A stretch of DNA of 64,000 bases from Azospirillum rugosum (GCF_017876155.1 NZ_JAGINP010000002.1:248001-312000); one strand, 5' to 3'; counted from the first letter of the stretch, positions 20,607-28,476 are shown. Program-made: numbers and translations. The notes: generated by a model from the letters alone, not told the origin.

Positions 20607-21083
20607 TCAGTCCCGGACCACGCGCACCCGGCGCGCCGCTAGGTCGAGCGCGAGCTTCAGCTGGGCCAGTGAAAAGGGCTTGTTCACGATGCCCAGCGGG
20701 TAGGTTTCCGTGATGCGGGCCATGATGGTGTGGGTCGCGTAGCCCGACAGGAAGATCGACCGGATGCCGTAGTTGGCGTGCAGCCGCCGCGCGGCCTCGA
20801 TCCCGTCGCCGCCGGCGAGGCGGACGTCCATCAGCGCCACGTCGGGGCGCTCGCGCCCGGCCAGCTCGACCGCTTCCGCCTCCGTGCGGGCGGTGCCGCA
20901 CACGGTGTGGCCGAGGTCGGTGACGGCCATGCACACGGCCTCTGCCGCGATGGCCTCATCCTCGACGATCAGGAGGCGCAGCGGCCGGACGGCCGCCGGG
21001 GCGTGCCCACGGACGGAGTCATGCCGTTGCAGGATGTTCGCGGGGCCGCAGCGATGGCGCCGTTCCGCGCTGGAGCCCGGCAT
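20607..21083 (-). CDS. Single-domain response regulator (receiver only)
   Basis: Receiver-domain protein without an output domain. From the ATG at 21083 the acidic pair is Glu41-Asp42 (LIVEDEA), the phospho-acceptor Asp86 (ALMDVRLAGG), the switch Ser113 (FLSGYA) and Lys135 (NKPFS). About 35 residues before the domain are Arg-rich and may be untranslated; the start is uncertain because no good ribosome-binding site is seen. No histidine kinase is adjacent. Stand-alone receivers of this kind often act in alphaproteobacterial phosphorelays or general stress signalling, but the partner cannot be named here. Confidence 0.8.
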   Translation of the reverse strand: MPGSSAERRHRCGPANILQRHDSVRGHAPAAVRPLRLLIVEDEAIAAEAVCMAVTDLGHTVCGTARTEAEAVELAGRERPDVALMDVRLAGGDGIEAARRLHANYGIRSIFLSGYATHTIMARITETYPLGIVNKPFSLAQLKLALDLAARRVRVVRD

Positions 21084-21192
21084 TGTCAACGTATCGATGT
21101 CGTCCCGTGCCACGACCGCCTCGCGCGCTTGTTGCGCCCGACAGGACCAGCGCGGCCAGCCTAGGCGCCGACGGCGTAGCCCCATCCAGTTT

Positions 21193-21216
21193 TTTGGTAA
21201 AAATTCATTTACCAAA
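21193..21216. repeat. AT-rich inverted repeat upstream of the lone receiver gene
   Basis: Perfect 9-base arms TTTGGTAAA and TTTACCAAA around AATTCA. It sits about 110 bases upstream of the receiver gene start and beyond the 3' end of the proline-rich gene's region. It is markedly AT-rich for this genome and is a candidate operator or promoter-proximal element. Apart from this, the 270-base gap 21084-21353 shows nothing recognisable. Confidence 0.6.
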
Positions 21217-21353
21217 TAAAGTGGTAGCCCCCGCCAAAAGGAATATCAAGCGAAAATGCAACGAACACGCACATTCGCGGCGCACGGGTCACAACCTGTT
21301 GCCGAAATGATGCAGAGTGTTCCGTTTGGCGCCGGACGACCGAAGGCTGCGGG

Positions 21354-22106
21354 TCAGCGATCGGAGCGGCTGAGCCAGTCGACGCTGTTGGGCGGGTTCG
21401 CGGCCGTCCCGTTTCGCTGGTCGGACTTCCGCCCGTTCCCCGTCAGGGGCGACAGCCATGACCCGGACGGCGCCGGCTTGGCAGGTTCCGGCTCCGGCTT
21501 TGGCGGGGGTGGGGGAGCGGCATAGACCGTGGGCGTGAACCGGGAGGGCGACGGCGACGGCGGGGGCGCCGCCGGCTCCCGACGCGCCTCCTGGAATTCC
21601 GGCGCGGCTGGCGCGGCCGGGGGAACCGGAGGCGCCGGCGATGCCGGTTCAGGGGCTCTTGCGGTCGGGGGAGGCGACGCAGGCGGGGGAGGGGAAGGAG
21701 AAGGGGCGGGCTGGCTTGGGCGAAGGCGCGGCGCTTCGTTCGCCGCCATCCAGGAGGGGCGGTCCTCGTCCGCAACCGGGCCGGTCCGGGTGTCGATGCG
21801 CCGCGCCTCGTCGCGGATTTCCAGAAGCGTGGACACCGCGAACTGCAGGAGCGGCGCCATGCGTTCCGAATCCGCCAAGTCCTCCGCCGTCATCGACGCG
21901 AAGCGCTTGCGGACCAGTTCCACCGCATCCTCGATCCGGTCGCGAAGCCCTTCCGTACCCTGGACGAGCCGTTCCAGATCCTCGCGGAGGGTCGAGATCT
22001 CCCAGGCCTGCCGCAGCTCCTGGAAACCGATCGGCTGCGACGGACCGCGGGCCCCGTCGGGACCCGGCGGCACCTGCGGCCGAAAGTCATTGGGCATCTT
22101 TGCCAA
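21354..22106 (-). CDS. Proline-rich protein with N-terminal coiled coil, unknown function
   Basis: No family was recognised. The 250-residue product has a charged helical N-terminal part (about residues 25-125), rich in heptad-like Leu/Glu/Arg patterns such as ISTLREDLERLVQGTEGLRD. A long Pro/Ala/Ser-rich stretch (about residues 128-215) then leads to a basic tail ending WLSRSDR. There is no signal peptide or membrane helix, so it is probably cytoplasmic. The start is either 22106 or the ATG nine bases inside. It is divergent from the P-loop ATPase gene at 22310, and the shared 203-base gap carries an operator-like palindrome, which suggests the two are functionally linked. Composition alone supports coding. 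Confidence 0.65.
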   Translation of the reverse strand: MAKMPNDFRPQVPPGPDGARGPSQPIGFQELRQAWEISTLREDLERLVQGTEGLRDRIEDAVELVRKRFASMTAEDLADSERMAPLLQFAVSTLLEIRDEARRIDTRTGPVADEDRPSWMAANEAPRLRPSQPAPSPSPPPPASPPPTARAPEPASPAPPVPPAAPAAPEFQEARREPAAPPPSPSPSRFTPTVYAAPPPPPKPEPEPAKPAPSGSWLSPLTGNGRKSDQRNGTAANPPNSVDWLSRSDR

Positions 22107-22159
22107 ACCCCGGGTCCTATCCTGCCATCAACCCTGGGACGAAGGAAGGATGCAGTGTC

Positions 22160-22184
22160 ACATGTTTAATGCGGTTGAACATGT
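22160..22184. promoter_or_regulatory. Operator-like palindrome between divergent genes
   Basis: Half-sites ACATGTTTA and TGAACATGT (8 of 9 complementary) separated by 7 bases, in the divergent promoter region of the proline-rich and P-loop ATPase genes. The size and spacing fit a dimeric helix-turn-helix regulator. The N-terminal helical domain of the ATPase protein could be such a binder, but that is inference. Confidence 0.5.
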
Positions 22185-22309
22185 TTGGAAACCGTTTGCG
22201 CACCCCAATGGCTTGTACTATTTTTTGCGCGCCGGAGGGAACGGAATCCTGCGGTATCACAAATCCTACCCACCCCTCCCTCGAACGACCCATTTGCCGG
22301 ACAATCACG

Positions 22310-23791
22310 GTGTCGATTGATCGCGCGGAACTTGAACGGCTCCTGGCCGATCGCCCGACCGGCAACCGCTCGGCCATGCAGGCGGTTCGCGAAAGCTATG
22401 CAGACATCGGCCTGATGCGCGAACGCGGGCTGTCCTGGGCGGAAATCTCGGACATTCTTGCCAAGCTGGGCATCACCGCCCGCGACAACCAGCCGATCTC
22501 GCCCGTGACGCTGCGCTCCGCCTTCTTCCTGGTGGGCAACGAGGCGCGCTCCGGGGATGCGGGGGGCGAGGGCGACAGCCCGCCGATCGCTGCGGAGACG
22601 CTGGAGGCGGTCCACCGCGCCGCCCTTGGCGCCGGCCGGGTGCCGGATGCCGTGGCGGACACGTCCGATGAGGGCGAGCCGATGGCCGCCCCGCAGGACG
22701 CCATTCCGGAGGAGGGCGCCGCGCCGGAGTCCGAACCGGTCATGCCAGAGCCGGCCACGGCCGAGCAGCCCGAACCGGCGCCGCCCCTGCCGGAGTTGCC
22801 CCTGCCGGAGTTGCCCGAACTGGAGCTGTCCACCCCGGACCCCGTCGTTGCCGTCGCGGTCCCCCTTCCGCCGCCTACGCCGCCGGCACCGATAGCGCCC
22901 GCGCCGATTCCATCCGCTCCTATTCTTCAAGGCCCGATCCACGGGAATTCGACCACGAACACTCTTTCGAAAGGCGATCGCATGCTGGGCACGATCTTCG
23001 TCCTCAATGACCGTGGCGGCGTCGGCAAGACGTTGCTGTCCCATCACCTGATGGCGACCGCCATGCTCGAAGGCCTCCAGCTCAAGGTCGTCGAGTACGA
23101 AGTGAACGAGCGTCTCGCCCGTCTCTTCGGTCCGGAGGTGGTGGAGCATCGCCGCATCACCCAGGACTTCATGAACATGATGGGGTCGGGCGACGGCTTC
23201 TACGAGTTCTGGGACCTGATCGGGCCGGAGCTGCAGCGCGGCGGCCGCCTGTTCGACTTCGGCGGCAACATCTCCCAGTGGTTCTTCAACTGGGCCGAGG
23301 TGTCCGGCTTCGACTACTACGTCGGCGAGGGCGAGCGGCTGACCTTCATGGTGCCGGTGACCGTCGACCTGGCGTCGCTGTCCACCGGCATGAACACGCT
23401 GGAGCGCATCGCGACCATCGCCCCGAAGGCCAAGCGCGTGCTGGTGGAGAACGGTTTCTCCGGCCCCTTCTCGCAGCTGGAGGACAGCCAGTACGCCCGC
23501 CGCAAGGCGGAGATGGTGGAGCGCGAGGGCGTGGAGGTCATCTCCATGGCGCCCTGCACGGCCCCGGCCTGGGCGCGGCTGACCGGCCATCGCATCGACC
23601 AGGTCGCCCAGATGACCCGCGAGGATCTGGTGAAGCTGGGCATGACCCCGCCCGTCGCCTCCCGCTCGCTGATCATCATCCACGAATGGCTGCGCACCAT
23701 GCGCCAGTCGCTGTCGCCCTACCTGCGCGACGCCTTCAACCAGACGCCGGGAACCGCGGCCAAGAGCGGCGTCCGCCAGGGCGCGGTCTGA
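22310..23791 (+). CDS. ParA/MinD-like P-loop ATPase with N-terminal helical (HTH-like) domain
   Basis: The 493-residue product has three parts. Residues 1-78 are a compact helical domain whose GLSWAEISDILAKLGI then SPVTLRSAFF resembles a helix-turn-helix. Residues 79-222 are an acidic Pro/Glu-rich linker. Residues 225-493 are a P-loop ATPase with NDRGGVGKT (Lys240 and Thr241) and LFDFGGN as the Walker B region. ParA proteins normally have KGGxGK; here the signature lysine is Arg235. The GTG start at 22310 has a weak GGA upstream. An internal ATG at 22982 with AAGG seven bases before it could give the ATPase alone. A role in DNA or protein positioning is inferred from the fold. Confidence 0.75.
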   Translation: MSIDRAELERLLADRPTGNRSAMQAVRESYADIGLMRERGLSWAEISDILAKLGITARDNQPISPVTLRSAFFLVGNEARSGDAGGEGDSPPIAAETLEAVHRAALGAGRVPDAVADTSDEGEPMAAPQDAIPEEGAAPESEPVMPEPATAEQPEPAPPLPELPLPELPELELSTPDPVVAVAVPLPPPTPPAPIAPAPIPSAPILQGPIHGNSTTNTLSKGDRMLGTIFVLNDRGGVGKTLLSHHLMATAMLEGLQLKVVEYEVNERLARLFGPEVVEHRRITQDFMNMMGSGDGFYEFWDLIGPELQRGGRLFDFGGNISQWFFNWAEVSGFDYYVGEGERLTFMVPVTVDLASLSTGMNTLERIATIAPKAKRVLVENGFSGPFSQLEDSQYARRKAEMVEREGVEVISMAPCTAPAWARLTGHRIDQVAQMTREDLVKLGMTPPVASRSLIIIHEWLRTMRQSLSPYLRDAFNQTPGTAAKSGVRQGAV

Positions 23792-23828
23792 TCCGTCCAC
23801 GCTTGGGCTTTCCACCCGCACGCGCATC

Positions 23829-23858
23829 ACGGGGGCCTTCGGGCCCCCGTTTTGTTTT
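23829..23858. terminator. Intrinsic terminator after the P-loop ATPase gene
   Basis: Nine-bp perfect stem (ACGGGGGCC / GGCCCCCGT) with a stable TTCG tetraloop, followed by TTTTGTTTT. It separates the gene from the convergent alpha/beta hydrolase. Confidence 0.92.
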
Positions 23859-23860
23859 GT

Positions 23861-24640
23861 TCAGACGAAGGCTTCCACGATTCTGGCGAAATCCTCCGGC
23901 CGCTCGGCGTGCAGCCAGTGGCCGGTGCCCTCGATCATCTCGATGCGCGCGTTCGGGAAGAGATGGCGGATCGGGGCGGTGTATTCCGGCAGGATGTAGT
24001 CGGACCGTCCGCCGCCGACGAACAGCGTCGGGCCGCTGTAGCGGGCGTCGCCCAGATCGGGAAAGCCGATCAGGCTGTCCATGCAGGAGCCGATGGCGTC
24101 CAGGTTGATGCGCCAGTGGAACGCGCCCTGCTCCAGCACGAGGTTCTGCAACAGGAAGGAGCGCAGGGGCGCCTCCGGCACCCCCTCGGCGAGCTGGGAA
24201 TCGATCTCCGACCGCCGGGTGCGGCCTTCCAGGTCGGCGCGCTTCATCGCAGCGACGAAGGGGGCGTGGGTGTGGGTGTAGGTCACCGGCGCGATGTCGG
24301 CGACCAGTAGCCGCTCGACCCGGTCCGGGTGCTTCAGCGCCAGCGTCATGGCGGTCTTTCCGCCCATGGAATGGCCGACCACCGCCGCCCGCGCGAAGCC
24401 CCGGTCGTCGAGGAAGCGCAGCACGTCGTCGGCCATCTCCGGATAGGTCATGCTGTCGGACCAGGGCGAACCGCCGTGGTTGCGCAGGTCGAGCGCGTAG
24501 ACGCGGTGCGTCTCGGCGAAGCGCTTGGCCAGCGTCTGCCAGTTGCGGGCCGAGCCGAACAGGCCGTGCAGGACCAGGAGGGGCGTGCCGCCGTTCGCTT
24601 CGCCGGCTTCCAGATAGGTGAGGGGAAGACCCTGGGCCAT
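23861..24640 (-). CDS. Alpha/beta hydrolase (YbfF-like esterase)
   Basis: Cytoplasmic esterase-type hydrolase of 259 residues. The nucleophile Ser lies in VVGHSMGGKTA, the oxyanion region in LHGLFGSARNW, the DLRNHGGSP loop follows the YbfF pattern, and the catalytic His is in EGTGHWLHAE. The acid residue is in a region around GGGRSDYI. Substrate is unknown; YbfF homologues hydrolyse short acyl esters and acyl-CoA analogues. The ATG at 24640 has GGGATCTCC just upstream; a much longer in-frame extension overlaps murJ and is rejected. It is divergent from murJ. Confidence 0.9.
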   Translation of the reverse strand: MAQGLPLTYLEAGEANGGTPLLVLHGLFGSARNWQTLAKRFAETHRVYALDLRNHGGSPWSDSMTYPEMADDVLRFLDDRGFARAAVVGHSMGGKTAMTLALKHPDRVERLLVADIAPVTYTHTHAPFVAAMKRADLEGRTRRSEIDSQLAEGVPEAPLRSFLLQNLVLEQGAFHWRINLDAIGSCMDSLIGFPDLGDARYSGPTLFVGGGRSDYILPEYTAPIRHLFPNARIEMIEGTGHWLHAERPEDFARIVEAFV

Positions 24641-24800
24641 GGAGATCCCGATGCATGGTCGTTGGATGGTGGGGGCGATCCTAGCAGAGCGCATCCAATG
24701 AAAGGCCCGCAAATTCCACGAACGGTGCCATGCCGAAAGGCGTGACGCGGGCGCGGAAAACGTTAGGATGGCCCGGCCTTTGAGGGAATTGGACCGCACC

Positions 24801-26351
24801 GTGCTTCGCAACATCCTGTCCGTCGGCGGGCTGACGCTGGTCAGCCGCGTGCTTGGCTTCCTGCGCGACGTGCTGACCGCGGCGCTGCTCGGGGCCGGGC
24901 CGGTCGCCGACGCCTTCTTCGTCGCCTTCCGCCTGCCAAACCATTTCCGCGCCCTGTTCGCCGAGGGCGCCTTCAACTCCGCCTTCGTGCCGCTGTTCTC
25001 GGCCAAGCTGGTCCAGGACGGGCGCGACGCCGCCCGGCGCTTCGCCGAGGAGGTGATGGCGCTTCTGGTCGTGGTTCAGGTGCTGTTCCTGATCGTCATC
25101 CTGGCGATCATGCCGCAGTTCATGACGGTCTTCGCCCCGGGCTTCTCCGACGAGCCGGAGAAGTTCCGGCTGGCCGTGCTGTTCACCAGCATCACCTTCC
25201 CCTACCTGCTGTTCATCTCCCTGGTCTCGTTGCAGGGCGGCGTGCTGAACAGCCTGGGCCGGTTCGGCGGGGCGGCGGCGGCGCCGATCCTGATGAATCT
25301 GTGCCTGATCGCGGCGATGGTGGTGCTGAGCCCGCTGATGCCCACCGTCGGGCACGCCCTGTCCTGGGGCGTGTTCCTGGCGGGCGTGGCGCAGTTCCTT
25401 TACCTGTATTGGGACATGAACCGCGCCGGCATGAGGCTGCGGCTGCGTCTTCCGAGGCTGACGCCCGACGTGAAGCGGTTCCTGGCGGTGCTTGGGCCGG
25501 CAGCACTCGGTTCCGGCCTCACGCAGATCAACCTGTTCGTGGACACGCTCGTCGCCTCCATGCTGCCGACGGGATCGGTGTCGTACCTCTACTACGCCGA
25601 CCGGCTGAATCAGCTTCCGCTGGGCGTGATCGGCATCGCCGTGGGGACCGTTCTGCTTCCGGAAATGTCCCGCCGCATCAAGGGCGGGGACGAGCCCGGC
25701 GCGGTGGAGAGCCAGAACCGCGCCGTGGAGCTGTCGCTGGTGCTGACGCTTCCGGCCGCCGCCGCCTTCATGGTCGCCGGGCTGCCCATCGTGTCCGTCC
25801 TGTTCCAGCACGGCGCCTTCGGCCCCAGCGACGCGGCGCAGTCGGCGGCGACGCTCCAGGCCTACGCCTTCGGCCTGCCGGCCTTCGTGGTGATCCGCAG
25901 CCTCGTCAACGGCTTCTACGCCCGGCACGACACGGCGACGCCGGTGCGGATCGCGCTGGCCGCGACGGTGGTCAACGTGGCGCTGAAGCTCGCGCTGATG
26001 GGACCGCTGGCGCAGGTGGGGCTGGCGGTGGCGACCTCCGTCTCCGCCTGGGTCAACGCTGGCCTGCTGGCGTGGCTGCTGACCCGGCGCGGCCTGTTCC
26101 GCGCCGACGCGCGCCTGACGCGGAACCTGCCGCGCATGGCGCTGGCGGCGGTGGCCATGGGGGTGGCGCTGTGGGCGGCGCAGGAGCGGCTGTCGCCCTG
26201 GCTCACCGTCCACGGCCTCTTCGAGCGTCTCGCCGGCCTCGTCCTGCTCGGCGCCGCCGGGATGCTGGTCTACGCGGTGATGGCGCTGCTGCTCGGCCTG
26301 GTGCGGCGGTCCGACCTCGGCCGGATCCGCCGACGCCGCAAGCCGGCTTAG
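24801..26351 (+). CDS. murJ: Lipid II flippase MurJ
   Basis: Inner-membrane flippase that moves the peptidoglycan precursor lipid II to the periplasmic face. The product has about 14 hydrophobic helices and the family's N-terminal block GGLTLVSRVLGFLRDVL, AFRLPNHFRALFAEGAFNSAFVP, and the central FVDTLVASMLPTGSVSYLYYADRL. The GTG at 24801 begins the family-typical sequence MLRNILSVGG. An in-frame ATG at 24768 would add 11 residues and has only a poor ribosome-binding site, but cannot be excluded. Its stop codon overlaps the convergent sulfurtransferase stop. Essential in most bacteria. Confidence 0.95.
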   Translation: MLRNILSVGGLTLVSRVLGFLRDVLTAALLGAGPVADAFFVAFRLPNHFRALFAEGAFNSAFVPLFSAKLVQDGRDAARRFAEEVMALLVVVQVLFLIVILAIMPQFMTVFAPGFSDEPEKFRLAVLFTSITFPYLLFISLVSLQGGVLNSLGRFGGAAAAPILMNLCLIAAMVVLSPLMPTVGHALSWGVFLAGVAQFLYLYWDMNRAGMRLRLRLPRLTPDVKRFLAVLGPAALGSGLTQINLFVDTLVASMLPTGSVSYLYYADRLNQLPLGVIGIAVGTVLLPEMSRRIKGGDEPGAVESQNRAVELSLVLTLPAAAAFMVAGLPIVSVLFQHGAFGPSDAAQSAATLQAYAFGLPAFVVIRSLVNGFYARHDTATPVRIALAATVVNVALKLALMGPLAQVGLAVATSVSAWVNAGLLAWLLTRRGLFRADARLTRNLPRMALAAVAMGVALWAAQERLSPWLTVHGLFERLAGLVLLGAAGMLVYAVMALLLGLVRRSDLGRIRRRRKPA

Positions 26352-27199
26352 CCGTTTCCGTCCGGCCCGTTCTTCAGCGGGCGCGCCGGATCGGCGGCCC
26401 ATTCGGACATCGAACCGTCGTACAGCCGTACACCGGGCAGGCCGGCCAGCTCGCTGAGCGCGAACCAGGACACGGAAGCGAGGTGCCCGGTGTTGCAGAA
26501 GGTGATCGGCGCATCCGCCGCGCCGGCCTGCTCCGCCAGGGCCTTCACTGCACCGCCCGACTGGAAGCGCTTGTCGGCGCCGAGGTAGAAGGCGCCGTTC
26601 TCGATGTTCACCGCGCCGGGCAACGTTCCGGGGGCCCGCGCCTGGGGGCTCTTGGCTTGACCGGCAAACTGGTCGGGTGCGCGCGCGTCGATCAGCGGGA
26701 CGGTGCCGGCGGCGATGGCCGCCTGGACCTCGGGCAGGGTGGCGCGCAGGTCCGTGCGCGGGGCCGCTTTGAAGGCCTTCGGCGGGCGGCTTTGGGCGGA
26801 ATCGGCAACGGGGTTGCCGGGATCGGCCGTCCAGCCGGCGAATCCGCCGTCAAGAACCGACACGCGGTCATGGCCCAGCGACTTGAAGGTCCAGTAGACG
26901 CGGGTGGCGTTGCCCATGTCCGACGCGTTCTGGCCGGCCGCGACCAGCACGACGTAATCGTCGTTGCCGATTCCCAGCCCGCCGATCAGGCGCTTCAGAT
27001 CCGTGGCCTCGGGCAACAGGCCGGGCACTCCGTCGACGGTGGCGCGCCAGCCGGCCGTTGCGTAATCGGAATGAACCGAACCCGGAATGAAGCCGCCGGC
27101 GGGCGGCGTGCGGACATCCAGCACCACGAGGTCCGGACGCCCGAACTGGCCCTTCAGCCAAGCGGCGTCCACCAGCGGACGAAGGGAATCGGTCGTCAT
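26348..27199 (-). CDS. Sulfurtransferase (two-domain rhodanese / 3-mercaptopyruvate type)
   Basis: Transfers sulfur from thiosulfate or 3-mercaptopyruvate to an acceptor. The 283-residue product has the two-domain rhodanese layout: an inactive N-terminal domain in which the active-site loop lacks cysteine (VAAGQNASDMG), and a catalytic C-terminal domain with Cys235 in CNTGHLAS. The loop sequence differs from the classic rhodanese CRKGVT and mercaptopyruvate CGSGVT loops, so the sulfur donor is uncertain. The stop codons of this gene and murJ share bases (CTTAG), so the transcripts must overlap at their 3' ends. Confidence 0.9.
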   Translation of the reverse strand: MTTDSLRPLVDAAWLKGQFGRPDLVVLDVRTPPAGGFIPGSVHSDYATAGWRATVDGVPGLLPEATDLKRLIGGLGIGNDDYVVLVAAGQNASDMGNATRVYWTFKSLGHDRVSVLDGGFAGWTADPGNPVADSAQSRPPKAFKAAPRTDLRATLPEVQAAIAAGTVPLIDARAPDQFAGQAKSPQARAPGTLPGAVNIENGAFYLGADKRFQSGGAVKALAEQAGAADAPITFCNTGHLASVSWFALSELAGLPGVRLYDGSMSEWAADPARPLKNGPDGNG

Positions 27200-27351
27200 G
27201 AGGTCTGCCTTCGCTGTGAATATGCGCGGGTGGACAGCCTAACAACACAAGCACGGCACGGAAAACCAAATCTTGCCTGTTGATACCGCCCATTGTCGCA
27301 CCCCCGCTGCACGCGCGGCGTTGCCCCGGTGGCGCCGAAGGGTGTAACTCT

Positions 27352-27363
27352 ACGGGATCCCGT
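27352..27363. promoter_or_regulatory. 12-base palindrome upstream of the fliN-like gene
   Basis: ACGGGATCCCGT is a perfect palindrome 33 bases before the start codon. It is possibly an operator; no matching site was noticed elsewhere in the window. Confidence 0.3.
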
Positions 27364-27396
27364 GAATTCGCACCGGACGCGGCGAAGGAGTTCTGC

Positions 27397-27699
27397 ATGG
27401 CCAACATCGACGACCTGCTCGGCGCCAGCTCGTCCGACGATATGGGCACGGACGCCTTCGCCATCGGCGACGCTCCGGTCGAGATCAAGGTCGTCATCGG
27501 CACGGCCATGCTGCGCGTCCGGGACCTGCTGAAGCTCGGCCGCGGCGCGGTGGTCGAGCTGGACCGCCACCTCAAGGACCCGACCGACGTCTATGTGGAG
27601 GGGGTGCTGGTCGCGCGCGGGGAGGTGGTGATCGTCGACGACAAGATTGGCGTGACCCTGACCGACTTCGTCAAATCCAGCCGCGAATGGAAGCGCTGA
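27397..27699 (+). CDS. fliN: FliN-family flagellar motor switch protein (orphan)
   Basis: The 100-residue product is a single SpoA/FliN C-ring domain: IKVVIGTAMLRVRDLLKLGRGAVVELDRHLKDPTDVYVEGVLVARGEVVIVDDKIGVTLTDFV fits the family over its length (quoted here as IGTAMLRVRDLLKLGRG and VLVARGEVVIVDDKIGV). FliN forms the lower ring of the flagellar switch complex and binds phospho-CheY signals. No other flagellar gene is in the window, so it may be a second copy or a chromosomally isolated switch gene. The ATG at 27397 is preceded by GAAGGAG. A type III secretion C-ring role is less likely without neighbours. Confidence 0.88.
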   Translation: MANIDDLLGASSSDDMGTDAFAIGDAPVEIKVVIGTAMLRVRDLLKLGRGAVVELDRHLKDPTDVYVEGVLVARGEVVIVDDKIGVTLTDFVKSSREWKR

Positions 27700-27794
27700 A
27701 CCCAGAATCGTTGCGTGGTCGCAATGATGTGCACCTCCGCGTGACCATTCCGCCTGCAACGCTGTTGCCGTAGCGGTAACCTCTGGAGGGTGCG

Positions 27795-28133
27795 ATGGCT
27801 GACAGCAGCGTGAAGAAGGTCGACGCCGACTATTCGCCCAAGGGGGCGATGGGGCAGAGGTATCTGGCGTCCGGAAAGCTGGTGTCGATGCGCCTGTGGG
27901 ACGAGGAGCCGTTGGCGACCGACAAGGCCCCGACGCGGCGCGACTACGAGACGGTGGGCTTCGTCATCGCCGGGCGCGCCGAACTGCACATCGAAGGGCA
28001 GATCATCCAGCTTCGGCCAGGCGACTCTTGGGTCGTGCCGAAGGGTGCGGAGCACGCCTACCGTATCCTGGAGCGCTTCCAGGCGGTGGAGGCGACGTCG
28101 CCGCCGGCGCAGGTGCACGGGCGCGACGAGTAG
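27795..28133 (+). CDS. Small cupin-domain protein
   Basis: The 112-residue product is a single cupin beta-barrel. The first motif region is VGFVIAGRAELHIEGQ and the second is PGDSWVVPKGAEHAYRI, with the conserved PGD turn and the metal-ligand His of motif 2. The usual HxH of motif 1 is replaced (ETVGFVIAG), so metal binding may be incomplete. Function is unknown; small cupins act as isomerases, dioxygenases or ligand sensors. GGAGGG precedes the ATG. It follows the fliN-like gene by 95 bases on the same strand. Confidence 0.82.
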   Translation: MADSSVKKVDADYSPKGAMGQRYLASGKLVSMRLWDEEPLATDKAPTRRDYETVGFVIAGRAELHIEGQIIQLRPGDSWVVPKGAEHAYRILERFQAVEATSPPAQVHGRDE

Positions 28134-28155
28134 AGCGACGCCAACATGAGACGAT

Positions 28156-28189
28156 GGCCGCCCCCTCCCGATGTCGGGAAGGGGCGGCC
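28156..28189. terminator. Bidirectional terminator, cupin / GapR genes
   Basis: A long hairpin: outer 9-bp stem GGCCGCCCC / GGGGCGGCC, one mismatch, inner 6-bp stem TCCCGA / TCGGGA. It lies between two convergent genes. T-tracts are weak. Confidence 0.75.
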
Positions 28190-28194
28190 TGCGG

Positions 28195-28476
28195 TCACTC
28201 GGCCGGCTCGGGCATCACGATGTCGAGCGGCGTGCCGGTGGCGTGGGCATAGAGCATCAGGTCGTTGAGCATCTCCGCCTCCTGCTCGCTGGCGTCCTTG
28301 CGGCGGATGGCGACCAGCTTGTCGAGCGCCTTGATGTTGAAGCCGGCGGCCTTGACCTCGCCGCGCAGGTCCTTCAGGTCGGCCTTCAGGCCGTCGATCT
28401 CGTCCATCAGCCGCTCCATGCGGTCCGCGAACTGCTTCAGCTGGTCGGCGGCGGTGTTGTTGAACCCGATCGTCAC
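28195..28476 (-). CDS. gapR: GapR-like nucleoid-associated protein (DUF2312)
   Basis: Small alphaproteobacterial DNA-binding protein of the GapR/DUF2312 family, which clamps overtwisted DNA ahead of replication forks and RNA polymerase and supports gyrase. The 93-residue product has the family pattern: LKQFADRMERLMDEIDGLKADLKD as a coiled coil, then VKAAGFNIKALDKLVAIRRKD and a C-terminal EAEMLNDLMLYAHATGTPL segment. The start at 28476 precedes the helical region and gives normal length. It is a single-gene transcript between two hairpins. The symbol is by homology; some genomes carry several copies. Confidence 0.9.
   Translation of the reverse strand: MTIGFNNTAADQLKQFADRMERLMDEIDGLKADLKDLRGEVKAAGFNIKALDKLVAIRRKDASEQEAEMLNDLMLYAHATGTPLDIVMPEPAE

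Noticed and set aside
21641..22309. Extension of the P-loop ATPase frame upstream to 21641
   Set aside because: The extra residues lie antisense to the proline-rich gene, have the low-complexity look of a shadow frame, and the GTG at 22310 begins an ordered domain.
22982..23791. Two separate genes instead of one P-loop ATPase with an N-terminal domain
   Set aside because: There is no stop codon between the parts and no gap in the frame, so one gene is the simplest reading; the internal ATG is kept as a possible second start only.
24641..25006. Extended N-terminus for the esterase gene at 23861-24640
   Set aside because: An in-frame extension runs into the murJ coding region, and a good ribosome-binding site precedes the internal ATG at 24640.
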